DNA of 64,000 nt from NCBI GenBank assembly GCA_037974665.1, contig CM075775.1, forward strand, positions 32,183,732-32,247,731, in the 5' to 3' direction. Below the pieces are notes generated by a model that was not told where the DNA came from, made no database searches, and saw nothing but the letters and a program-made list of their open reading frames with translations. Below, piece after piece: positions 50,195-61,400 of this stretch (the stretch's first letter is position 1; each line of letters starts with the position of its first letter). This DNA is from Ehretia macrophylla. Taxonomy: Eukaryota; Streptophyta; Magnoliopsida; Boraginales; Ehretiaceae. A program made the translations under genes and the position numbers.

Positions 50195-50420
50195 GTCCGC
50201 CTCTGATGATGATCCTGAGGAGTTTGACCTGAATGATGTGTGCTTTTAAGTTTTGGTCTCACACTTGTAGCTTGTCTTTCCCATCATCCACCTTATGCTG
50301 CCGTCCTCCAAGACAGCTTTCTTTGGATGGTATCTGGTGGCGGTGGTGATGGAAAGATTAGCTTGGTGGTGGAGTCCCACTATGGCTGACAGGTCTGTTT
50401 TTGTCTATCTGATGATGATG
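50195..50420 (+). repeat. Acidic-motif block, copy 2
   Basis: Encodes SDDDPEEFDLND, followed by the shared stretch CTTGTCTTTCCCATCATCCA, GCCGTCCTCCAAGACAGCTT and TTTGGATGGTA, then GGTGGCGGTGG and a CTATGGCTGACAGGTCTG word. Confidence 0.65.
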
Positions 50421-50564
50421 CCGGTGGTGTCTAGGACTTGACTTTCATAATTTGATGGGCATATTGTTGCCGTAACTGGGTGCATCTGGACATGAAAATC
50501 AATTGTATTTTTGCCATAATTGCATGTGCTGGTTTCTTGCTTTTTCCGTTGTTGTTTCACGGTT

Positions 50565-50840
50565 TGTGCACTGTTGTTGTCCGCCTCCGATGATAATGAT
50601 CCTGAGGAGTTTGACCTGAATGATTTGTGCTTTTTTAAGTTTTGGTCTCACACTCGTAGCTTGTCTTTCCCATCATCCACCTTATTATGCTGCTGTCCTC
50701 CAAGACAGCTTTCTTTGGATGGTACCTGGTGGCGGTAGTGATGGAAAGATTAGCTTGGTGGTGGTGGAGTCCACTATGGCTGACAGGTCTTTTTTTGTCC
50801 ATCTGATGCCGGTGGTGTCTAGGTGTTCCATCTTTGATGC
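50565..50840 (+). repeat. Acidic-motif block, copy 3
   Basis: Encodes SASDDNDPEEFDLND, followed by the same downstream stretch as copy 2 (50195-50420), very well preserved, including CTTTCTTTGGATGGTACCTG. Confidence 0.65.
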
Positions 50841-51548
50841 CTTTCTTGCTATTATTTTTTTTTTTTTGCTGTTTTTATTGATTCTTGGCTAATTGAGCAA
50901 TTCTTTGTAGTGTTAAATTATTCTGGACTCATTGAGATATAGAAATTTTGGTTTCTTATTCTTTTCTTTTTTTTAATTGTAAATCCAGTTAATTAATTAC
51001 TAATTAAGCAATTATAGCATTTTTTGGGAGATATGCCCTCATGCTGTTGAGTGAGAGCTATCGTGGTACTGCAGTTTTGATAAAGTGGTGCTTATGCTCA
51101 GATTTGCAAAACATTTAAAAGAAACAGAGAAAGACACACACACACACACAGAGACATGCACAAAGCATTGTCAATCTCAGATAGCTTTATTTTCAGACAG
51201 CATTCATCTGAGCTTTATGTGTGATGAACTAGAATTTGAAATCCAAGGTTGGTTTTAGTCTTTCAAAAGGTTGGTTTTAGTGGTCAATCCAAGGTTGGTT
51301 TTAGTTGCTGCTATATAGACCTGGAACATTTTAGAGAACTTGAAATGAAATGGAATCGTAATTGCCTTGATTTCCTTACCCGCTTGTGATAGAACAACAA
51401 TTTACATGTGAGGGCAGTTGATGAAAAAGAGGGAAGTTTATTATGTTAAATTTTGGCACAATTGTGATTCTTTTGTCTTAAACTCTGCATTTGTTTTTAT
51501 TGATTATGTATGAATGACATATTTTGTTCCTCTGCTATAGCTTTTGCA

Positions 51549-51593
51549 GATCACCTCATGATCATCGTTCTAGAAGTCCAAGGAGAAGATATT
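51549..51593 (+). pseudogene. Orphan SR-protein-like C-terminal exon
   Basis: After a good acceptor (CTTTTGCAG, 51541-51549) the frame reads (R)SPHDHRSRSPRRRY and stops at 51592-51594. Arg/Ser tails like this end SR-type splicing factors. No RRM or other SR exon is visible within about 10 kb upstream on this strand, so this is probably a captured or left-over 3' exon. The less AT-rich DNA that follows (51600-51900) would then be its 3' UTR. A chance match of 15 residues is possible. Confidence 0.35.
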
Positions 51594-52075
51594 AAACGTG
51601 TGAGTTTCCCCTCGTTCCAGTACTCTGGGCTTTGATATCGGACTGACTAAAAGGGAACTTCTGAGAGCTGCTATAGTTGTGTGTATGATTTTACTCTAGC
51701 TGGAACCCTCATTTTCTGCTTTTGATTCCCTTGCCAATAGATTCTTCTGAATATTGCAATTTGATTATGGTGTCCATGGAGTTTCTATGACTTGTTCCTG
51801 CTCATTTTTTCTAAAGGCAAACGAGCGATTCCTTTTTCAAGTCTGTAATGTTTGGTGGTGAGAGGGGGTGGGTTTGCTCATTATTTTATCCTACTTGCAT
51901 TAATCATGCTGACTCTTTATAGCCTGCCAATTTGTGGAAAAAGAAGTGAAAAGTGGAAATCCTTTAGTAAATAACTATGCCAAAAAAAAAAAACTATGCA
52001 AATGGCTGATATCTTATGCAATAGTTGAGATTTGAAGTTTGAGCTTTCGTCTAATTGATAAAACGTGTACACTGA

Positions 52076-52101
52076 TATATGTGTGTGTGTGTGTGTGTGT
52101 G
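52076..52101. repeat. (TG)n microsatellite
   Basis: About 13 TG units. Further TG runs lie at 52155-52172 and 52248-52260. Confidence 0.85.
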
Positions 52102-52125
52102 CGTGAGTGATTGCGCACGTGCTCA

Positions 52126-53383
52126 TCTCTACTATATTAAAAAAAAAATCAGTTATGTATGTGTGTGTGTGGCTATTTATATGCATCTATGCTATATTTC
52201 ATAAAAAAGTTTTCAGCTTTTCTCTGATTGTAATAAACATATATATACATGTGTGTGTGTGAGAGAGATAGAGCATAGCTAAATGCCATTATATATGCTT
52301 ATGCGTCAGGGCACATATAAATTACTGCTTGTATTTTGGAATGTTTTTTTTATCTGCTTAGTTGACATGTTAAGAAAGCTTTTTGTGATTGATTGATTTC
52401 TGAACTTCATATTTGCTTTTACTTCTTTTCTCTGACTAAACCACTTGGTTGAGATATTTGTTTACCGAGGGTTTGAATCCCTCTCTTTCCGCACCGTCAC
52501 TTCACCAATTTGACTAAAAACAAATGGATACCTTTATTCCAACAGTTAGATTTTTAGACCTTTCTTTGCTTATAGGTAAAAAGACAGAATAGTGAAGGTT
52601 GTGGCGGAATCGGTTATTGGTCATCCTACCAGTGGGCAGAAGTGGTTTCCAACTATAAGAGATTATGCAAATAAATTGTGGAGACCCAACCTCACTTTCT
52701 GCGTGCATAATGAAAAAAGAAAGTCAAGACTTTCCGCGGCTCCACTAAGCACCCGGCTGATTGTCTCACTTCAACCTGAACTTTTACCATGCTTTCACCT
52801 CTGTTTCCTTTTCGTTTGGTATTGGGGGAGTGGGGTGTTGAGGTGAGGTAGAAGTGATGACTGACTGAATCTAGGACTTTATGTTTGTAAAAGAATGTTA
52901 GATTAGTTCATCTGGTACTATGAAGCAAGACTATGCCATTGTTGAAACCATCAGAACTGCAAAATACTTTAGTTTTATCCTTTATCTAACAGAATGAACT
53001 ATTACCAAGTGGATATTGTCTACTTGCCTAAACTATGTAAACAATAGTTAGATCTTCCATAGTCACCATTATCAAAAGTAAGCAATGAGATTATGCAGAA
53101 TGTCAAACCCTTTGCTTCTTTTAGTCATTCTTGAAAGTACAATCATGGATCATGGACTACTCTTTCTTTTTATAAATTGACGATAATAATTTGTCCTCTA
53201 AAAAGATTCATTTACATAACAAACATCCTAACTCAAATTAACTATATTAGAGTTTATATAATTAACACTATTTATTTCAATTCATTGATAGAAGTCATTT
53301 TCAATGTAAATAGTTTTATTTATAATATTTTCTTAATATACACTGTCTCAGCCCATGCATATGCACGGGTCAGCCCTGACTAG
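52126..53383 (+). mobile_element. Non-autonomous Helitron, about 1.26 kb
   Basis: The 5' end TCTCTACTATATTAAAAA is a near-exact plant Helitron start and follows an A. The 3' end has the hairpin CCCATGCATATGCACGGG (8 of 9 pairs), then TCAGCCCTGACTAG, matching the Helitron hairpin-plus-CTRR terminus. The base after the end is A where T is usual. The interior has no Rep/helicase frame. A frame at 52592-52846 (KVVAESVIGHPTSGQKWFPT) is unrecognised and could be captured host sequence. Confidence 0.7.
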
Positions 53384-53541
53384 ATATTACATAATTGGCT
53401 TTCAATTTTATGCTTTCTCTATTTTAGTGGTTTTAGATTGATAACTGGAATTCTTATCCCATTACAACAATAAATTTACTTTGCCTGTTGTATGGTACTG
53501 TGGCTGAATGACAGAGTGTCGTATCGTACAATAAATGTCTT

Positions 53542-53751
53542 ATGAAGATGCCATCAAGCAGCGGATGCAGAAGGAAGCCCAAGGACACGTATGGAAATAG
53601 GATGACGAAGAACATACAGACAGATGAAGATGATGAGGATGACGATGATGATGACTTTGATTACAGCATCCCGGGGGACCCAAGTGCAAATAGTATTTTA
53701 GATTTTAGGTTTTCTTTAATATTTGTATATTTAATTTTAGTTTTTTTATAA
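53542..53751 (+). CDS. Unrecognised acidic 69-aa frame
   Basis: Contains a long Asp/Glu run (TDEDDEDDDDDDFDY) followed by SIPGDPSANS. It has no signal peptide. An overlapping frame at 53536 begins MSYEDAIKQRMQKEAQGHVW and also looks protein-like. This may be a decayed exon; no domain is recognised. Confidence 0.2.
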   Translation: MKMPSSSGCRRKPKDTYGNRMTKNIQTDEDDEDDDDDDFDYSIPGDPSANSILDFRFSLIFVYLILVFL

Positions 53752-54119
53752 ATATTTAATTTTGTTTTGTAATGAAAAATGTATAACGGTTGGGAACCAA
53801 AACAGGATAAGAAGAATCTTTTCCATGAAGGACAAGGCCATCTGTTGTGTGTGTGTTTTTAAGGTTTATCCGGCTTTGGGCCTTTAAGCATGTAGATGAG
53901 TGTTTGTTGTCAGCCCCAAGCGAGCATGATAGTGGCATGCCCTCTTGAAGGGAACTTCTCATCGAAAGAGGCGGGAAGCTAGTTGGTTTTTTTTAGTGTT
54001 AAAACTAAATTCGATTTGCTTAGCTGTTCATATGCTCAAGATCTCTGATGAATAGTTTCTCTGAAAATAAGATATTGAGAAAATTTCCTATTGATGGCTC
54101 TATCTAAAATATAATATGG

Positions 54120-55080
54120 ACAACCGTTTTTGGAGTTCCTTCCTTCATAGTCGAATATGATGATGCACTTAGGCAATGCTACTTACCAAATAAGCCAAAG
54201 CGATGTACCTATTGGATTCCTCGACTGTGCAGGGATATCTAAACTATTGGATTTAAATTGATGGATTTCCAAGTCTTTTTTATTCTCATTAGGCTTGCTC
54301 CTTAAGAATTTATGCATTTCTCTTTACCCAATAGGTCACTTCAGCTAATATTATTTTATCAAAATAATTTGCTCGGGCTTTAGCTGATAGACTAGCAATA
54401 AGCTTGGGGGTATACCGTAGTTGAAGACTCCGTTCTGTCTCTTTTTTGAGAATTGATGCAAAATTCATTTCGACCCAATCGTAGTCTGGCGTAAGTCCCT
54501 CTAAAGAAGGAGTGATGATCACGTTTATTAGAAGTGGACAATAGAGTGGTTGTATCCCTAGCCACTGCTTTCAGATAGATGATTAGTCATTTTTTTGTTG
54601 TAGCTTTCTCTCTTACCGTACATACAATGAGTCTTCTTGTTCTTACAGAAGCTCTTTCGTACTTAGTGAACTGTCTTTCATTCTGATCGTGACTTTCTTT
54701 TTGACAAATTTTTGCTTGAAACATAAATATGTCTTCTTGCTATTTACTATACAACACTCACTATTTGGGTTCTCTGCCTAAGAAGGTGGTTGTAATGCAA
54801 GAAGTGGTATGATAGGGCTTTGATTGGTATTAAGCCGAATCTCTTTTTTCTTTCAATGACAGCTAGATGTCTAAACAGGAAGAGGAATATCTCACTTTGT
54901 TTGAAGCTTTGTCAGGAAGCTTCTACTTGTTGAAGAATTTTTGTTGTGAACTCTATCATGTAGTATTTGCTACGTCTTTGTGCTTGACCAGTTAAGTTTG
55001 GCGAAGGCTTTTGTTCAGTAACCTTATACTTGTCGAATGCGCGCTTCTTTCCTTGTAGGATCCAAGCCAATGTCGTGGGG
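54120..55080. other. Block of unusual composition, possible organelle-derived DNA
   Basis: Richer in G and C and poorer in homopolymer runs than its surroundings, with sharp change on both sides (near 54110 and near 55090). It contains a 70-residue frame (54522-54310, minus) with DYDWVEMNFASILKKETERS. Plant nuclear insertions of mitochondrial DNA can look like this, but I recognise no organelle gene, so the call is tentative. Confidence 0.3.
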
Positions 55081-55194
55081 ACTCATTCTAACTAAAACAA
55101 GGCCTGTCAACGGGTCGAATTTTTTATAAATATTAATATTTTTATTTTGTAAATTTTATATTTTATTTTTAAAAAAGTAATTAATTATATTTTT

Positions 55195-55634
55195 TTTAAA
55201 ATAATTAATTAACGACGGAATAGCAACGAAAATAGGGATATGGAATGGTGATAGATATTCATAAAATAATTAAAAACAAAAAATTTATAGGGTGAGAAAT
55301 GATGACGAAAATTAATAAATTGTTTTCAAAAAAATTTATTTTGGCTACAGATTGACGATGGCCATTAACAACATAAAAAATAATTGGGCCACAGATTTCC
55401 TACAATCATAATAAAATAATTAAAAAATTATTATTTAATTTGGCTACAGATTGACTATGGACACCAAAATAAATAAATATTTATTAATTTTCAAAATTGA
55501 CGACGAACATTGAATTTGGCTACGGGGCCAAAAACTACAGACCGACTTCCATAACCAATCTGTTGCCCGACCCAATGGGGAGACGCCATGGAAACAAAAA
55601 TTGGCCGTCACCCGAAGGCTCTTTTCTTGTAGTG
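55195..55634 (-). mobile_element. CACTA element end
   Basis: The right edge, read on the minus strand, starts CACTACAAGAAAAGAGCC, the classic CACTA terminus. The interior has subterminal repeats of the type TTGGCTACAGATTGAC (55338, 55440) and further GACGACGAACATTG words. The other terminus was not found, so this is a truncated or internally deleted copy. Confidence 0.65.
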
Positions 55635-56254
55635 TTTGCTCTTGTAGAATCGTATTGAAAATAATAAATAATATAATAAATTTCTCTCTAAAAACTTAAT
55701 CTTTTAAATGATATAGTCACTTAACAGTTATTGCTGGATGGATAGGCTGCAATCTATTTATTAATTATGTGGTTAAAGACAATTAAAAAAGTAACAAAAG
55801 TATAAAGGGGTTAATTACAAAATATTGAACTTCTAGAGACTTACTTGAAAACCTATTAAAAAAAAAATTCATGGACATAACTCTTTAAACTTATTTATTA
55901 CATTAAACTTGTGCTTTATTTAAGAGGTCCAAACTTTTTCTTTTATATGTAATGGAGGTGGAAATTGTGTTTTAAATTTAGAATTTTGACCACATTAGAT
56001 CATTATTTAATTATTTTACTCAACTTTTAAAAATTCAAACGTTTTGTTAGATTACGCTGCTCAAGTTCGTCAAATTATGGATTTGGGTTTGAGACTTGGA
56101 AGGCAAATTCTACATGAACTATCAAAGGCAGAGCCACTCTTACATGTGTAAGGGTGCAGTTTTTACTCAATCCAAATTTTATTTTAAAATACATATAATT
56201 TTAAAGTATTTTTAGATTAAAAATTTAATTCAAACCCCACTAAAATATAAAAAT
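55635..56254. other. Intergenic, no gene supported
   Basis: AT-rich DNA. The part 56115-56250 (GGCAGAGCCACTC onward) resembles remnants at 10014-10160 that belong to the hAT-like GGCGGAGCC group. Confidence 0.5.
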
Positions 56255-56377
56255 TTATTTATATATGAATGGTCACAGTTTATAATTTCAACAAATTTGA
56301 TCAAGTGGTCACAGCTACGAATCATCTGCCAAATGACGAAGCTCATTTCTCTAGGGGTTCTTGCACTTGTTGCATCA

Positions 56378-56422
<45 letters not shown>

Positions 56423-56940
56423 GATACGATGGGCATATTGTTGCCGTAACTGCATTTGGACATGAAAATCGATTGTAATCGGTTGTGTGTTTGGTCCGAT
56501 TTGGTTGTTGTGCAGTGAGTCCGCCTCCGATGATGATGATGATGATGATCCTGAGGAGTTTGACCTGAATGATGTGTGTGTGCTTTTTTAAGTTTTGGTC
56601 TCACTCTCCTCCTAGCTTGTCTTTCCCATCATCCACCTTATTATGCTGCCGTCCTCCAAAACAGCTTTCTTTGGATGGTACCTGGTGGCGGTGGACGGTG
56701 GTGATTGAAAGATTAGCTTGGTGGGGGTGGTGGTGGTGGGGGAGCCCACGATGCCTGGCAGGTCTGTTTTTGTCCATCTGGTGGCTAGGGGTCAGTTGTG
56801 GTTTGTGTATTGGGCTGCATTGATGGCTATATCAAATCTTCTTTTTCTTTTTCTCTTTTTGGGCTTTTTGTCTGGATTGATAGCTACTATATCAAATCTT
56901 CTTTTTTTTTTTGGTCATATCAAATCTTCTATAGAATGAT
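56255..56940. repeat. Rearranged copy of the 41-57 kb repeat family
   Basis: 56262-56375 is inverted (AATGACGAAGCTCATTTCTC, GGTTCTTGCACTTGTTGCAT). A (CT)n run at 56380-56421 follows. The + orientation then resumes with GGGCATATTGTTGCCGTAAC, the SASDD..DPEEFDLND coding block at 56518-56570 and the CTTGTCTTTCCCATCATCCA block. It is a foldback-like rearrangement around the microsatellite. Confidence 0.75.
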
Positions 56941-58426
56941 GATATAAGATGATACAAGTGTTTGAGAACTCGATCGTGCACACTTGAGTGGAGTTAAAGA
57001 GAATAAAGAATAAGCACAATTTAATATGCTTCAGCACTTGGTTTATATTCTCGATTCCACCTTTGAAATAATAATTATTATATTTTTTTCAGACAAAAAT
57101 TACAAAAACCCTCTTCACAATATCTTATGCACGGAAAAAGACAAAAACTCTTCCATGCTTGTCACTTTTCAACCAAAAAACTCTCATCAGTAAGTTGGTG
57201 AGGAGATTAAAAGGCCCAAATTCCACGATTAGCTTGTTGGGTTAATGCTTTCATATCTTTCACATTGAAAGAACATAAGGAGAAGTAAACCTTTGCCACA
57301 CAAGTACCGCATAGAGAATGGCAGGCGCATCCCACTTCCAAAAGCAAATTTTTCCTTCTATCAACAATGAATAAATATTCTCTCATAAAATTAAACGTTA
57401 TGAACGAGATTTAATAATTATAAACTATCCTTATAATCTCATCATAACTGTATATCTCGTCATAGTAAGGTTATGAGAAAATCCAATCCCGTCAGACTGC
57501 GCTCGGATGACTTGCAATTGTGGCTGAGTGAGAGATCATTTTCAGCACAACATAAATCCTTCATGATTCTGGTACTTCAGCAATGCAAAGACATAAATCA
57601 ACTGTTAATTCTCTTCTAAACAATTCTATCTTGTGATTCCCATTATAGTAGCTTATAGCTTGAATATATTGTACATTCATATTTGAAATTAATGAAATTC
57701 TCACTTACCGAACAACAAAACATATAACTTCAAATTTCAAGATCCCCAGATCTAGCGACCGAACAAAAAGTATTAACTTCAAATCTTAAGATCCCCAGAT
57801 CTAACATCAAGTCAACTGCACAAACATGTTGAACCCTTCTCATAAACTATTTTGAAAAAAAAAATTATTTCGTTGCTATCATATTCTCAGGCTCACAACA
57901 GAAACAAATTTGCCGAAAGAGGGAAAGCGAATCTTGAATAACAATTATAAATATGCAAATGTTACCTTCCAATATAGCAAACTTTGCGTCATTATTAACT
58001 TTCTACTTTTAATGAAAGAAGAAGAAGAAGAAGAAAATAAGGGACGTGAACCACATATATTCAGAGAGAACTATTGGCAAAATCCATAAAATTAGCATCC
58101 TATATTCAGAGACAAGTACAACATAAGAGACTAAAATTTCTCTTACATGGGTGAAATATGGAACAAAATACAAAGAGAGAACTTCACAAACCGTTCTTAA
58201 TCTGCAGCACATGCCCCACATATAATACGTCTAAATTCCATTGCTTTGTGTGCGGCTTTGCCTGTTATCTTCAATGATTTGGCAAATTCAAAATCAAAAG
58301 GAGGAACAAAAAAATGAATACCGATAAAGAAAGTGAAAATGGCATGTCCATGGCACATACTTCCATCGTCTTCAGTAGGAATTTATCCCAACCTCTGGTA
58401 ATCAGGTAAGCCACGACCATATTTCT
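56941..58426. other. 3' flank of the PP2A gene, source or copy of dispersed repeats
   Basis: 57285-57430 matches 26680-26820; 57568-58110 matches 44250-44640; 58105-58186 matches 40996-41075 inverted. A 45-base unit with AAGATCCCCAGATCTA is doubled at 57715-57800. Part of the PP2A 3' UTR should lie next to 58427. No other gene was seen. Confidence 0.6.
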
Positions 58427-61400
58427 TCAGCCTTCTTGTGTGCCAGCAGCTGCCAATCTCTGCCATGTTAATTCTCGCTGCTCTGCCACCTCAAGAGCCC
58501 TAGCCTCTTTCTCTGCATACTGCCTCTGGCACTCCTCGAACAACTCAACATCCATCTCCATGAATATTTTCCGAACATTAACAGTCAGCCCATGGACTGC
58601 CTGATTCCAATGATGTTGTACATTCTTCCCCAAAGCCTCAAAAATAATTGGTAAAATGACATTTCGATTCTGGGCAATCAAGCTTACAATGTGCTCACTA
58701 TTCCACAAAAACAGAGTTCGTTCTGCAACCTGAAACACAAATATGCCTCAGAGAACACCTTGAATCACCTCGCATCAGATGTGAAATTAATAGCTAAAGC
58801 AGTAATAAAGTGTCTCCCATATAACATCCATATATATAAATATATAGAAGTTTACAAATATCTTTAAACAACTGATGAAGTTGGATCACCAAAGACTTCA
58901 TCTTCTCTCGAAACTTAAATTAGCTGAGCAAATGATTGGAAGTTACACACAAGACAATGTAACGGCATTGTACAGAGGACAGTGCAGCCTGGAAGACACC
59001 AATAGCCATATTTCCAAAAGTTCTCAGAGACAGCTTTAGGGACACTTTGGCTTCAAAATATAGTTGGAGCACAAAATGCAAAAGTATTGAAACTGGCCCA
59101 TAAGACACCGATAACATAATGTAGACACTAGCCACACCCATGTAAAGGAGAAGGATCTTCAAAAGAGAAGATCAAACGAGAAGACTTATTCAACATGATG
59201 TTAAATTCTCATCTCAACTTCTTAATTATATTAGAGATTTAGATACACTATAAATACACATATATATATCATCCTTCAACCCATGTCAAATTTCTCACAT
59301 CATATTAAACATAGTGATCAAAGAACATCTAGTTTCAGATTCCTCATTGCAATATTCTTCTACTCTATACAAAGTGGAAGCAAGAAAATTATGTGTCATT
59401 ATTTTATGCTTGCAAAGCTTGTTAGAGATGGCCCTCGCGTGTAAAACGAAACAGCACTTTTTGCTGATGTATAAGATCCCAGCTTTTAAAATCTCAACAA
59501 ATTTAAGTCCCAATCATCTTTTCCTTCAAGCACTAATTGTCCATTTGAATATAGACAAGCATTTATTTCTATTTTCCTTCCTACACCATTGCATGCCTAA
59601 TTACTCATCCATTTTTTTGCAATACTATACTGCAGTCCACACGAAATTGTCCAGTCAAAGTTGGATTAATAATGTGGATTATAAAAACCTTCTGTTTAAA
59701 GGATTGGAAAAAGCCTGTACAATTCGGGTAGGGATCGATCATATGAACTTGTCCAGTCAAAGTTGGATACTTGGATTAATAATGTGTTTAAACCTATTGT
59801 TTCAAGCATTGGAAAAAGCCTGCAGAATTTGGGAAGGGATCGATTCATTAGTGAAGAGGGACAAAATTACCTAGACAGGTGAATGGATTGGCATATTCAG
59901 TACTAAAGATTGTTAATAAATGAAAATTTTGGTTAATTCTTCTCAAATCCCATTTACTTTCACCCCCCATAGAGATAGTGAATAGAAAGGAGTATTTTGT
60001 TTGCCATTAAGTTCTGAAAATGAGTGATATGAAGTGAGGGATTTGTCCATACCATCAGCATAGTTTGGTACCACTGTAAGTCTTTTCTTGTTCAAATTTT
60101 GCTCTTAACTTTTAAAGTTATGTCATCCTAAGGTGCTGTTTAATGTATGGATCACCGATATATATCACCTAAATTATTTAGCTACCCATCTTATATCACC
60201 AATTCATGGTGAACTGGAACTCATCCCCCACCCCGTGAAGGAAAAAAAACATGATGTAAGAGTAAATATCATCAACTTGCCAAAAAACTCAAAGTCACTC
60301 AAGATTCCATACAATACTGGCAGAACCGCAAAGATAGATGGTCTACAAGATTCATAGTCACTTAAGTACCAAAAGAAAATTTCCAGACAGTAATCAAACC
60401 TGATGAATCCTTAAGCTAAACAAAGTTGAGTTCTACATATGACGTAATTAAATTAGCCAACAGTTAAACTTGATTTTAAAAACCTGTCATGCAGGTTTAG
60501 AAACTAGAGAAATTCAACGACTACAGTTGGCTTGAGGACACTTATACCATGAAATGAACAGATAGCTTCCCTCAATTTCAAGCAGCAAAGAAACTTTCCA
60601 AACAACTAAGAAAAACAAACTTTTTGTTCAAAATAATAAAGTAAGAACCGCAATGACGACTTTGCGGAGTTCAAATTCTCATGACAATATTACTGCCTGT
60701 GTACTACATTTTGTACAGCCAGCATCAATACAAACTCCTTGAGATTATTCTTAAGGAAAAAGAGAAATTTGAGGTTCATTTCAAACCTTCAATGACACAA
60801 TTTGAAAAAGAGATGAGCTGACAAAGAATAAAATTGCAATTGTGAGCAGTAAACATAACTTTCAAATGTTAGAGGTAAAAGAAAAGCAGGTTCAGGTACA
60901 TCAATAGCAGTAAAGACTTTCAAGATAATAGACAAAATGAACTATAAATGAGGTGGGCAACCTCACATGGCTTAGAGGAAAAACGACGTCATAAGCCACA
61001 AAAATATAAGTGAACCTCATTGTTATGTTCTTTATCCATGACGTGACTGTTATAAAAGCAGATTCTAGCACCTTGAGGAAATTCCCCATGGTGAATTAAA
61101 AAGTAAGATGAATATGGTGCATATACTAAAGCAAACTGAGGCATATATCAATTTTCCTTCCATGAAAGAAAGCCACCAACTTGAACAAAGATATAAAAGT
61201 GCACAAGGTTTAGGTTATTGAAAAAGAAAACTGACGCAACATTTCAGGGCATGGTGGTCATGTCAAACAATGCTCTCAGCAAACAGTAGGATGACCGAAA
61301 AATTGTTATCATACCAAGAGGACATAAACCCACAAAGATCACCAGCACCGATTGAGCAGCAGCATTACACAAAGTGGAGCTTAGTCTCATCAGATCATGG

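Larger units (their letters stand above)
46815..50900 (+). repeat. Cluster of unnamed repeat family, several diverged copies
   Basis: A core of about 170 bp recurs at about 46820, 47545, 48120, 49345, 49590, 49985 and 50440. Its landmarks are GACCAACTTGATCAAATTTG, ATTGTGTTGGTTGGTTTAGT, GCAACATTTTATAGGCAAAA, GCCGTAACTGCATTTGGACA. Between cores are blocks shared by only some copies. The GATGATGAGCTTCCTAAATC block occurs at 47090 and 48780. The GCAGTCATTGGTGG block occurs at 47305 and 49020. An acidic-motif block occurs at 48385, 50205 and 50590. Copies share orientation but differ in content, as from repeated local duplication. I found no terminal repeats defining a known transposon. Confidence 0.75.

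Noticed and set aside
53640-53720. GDPSAN after an acidic DY, like the PSY1 peptide
   Set aside because: Six residues match, but there is no signal peptide, the Tyr spacing is wrong and the conserved His-Pro end is missing.
59314-59874. 186-codon frame in the PP2A intron
   Set aside because: It spans an intronic tandem duplication, has no domain, and runs against the gene; the length looks like chance.
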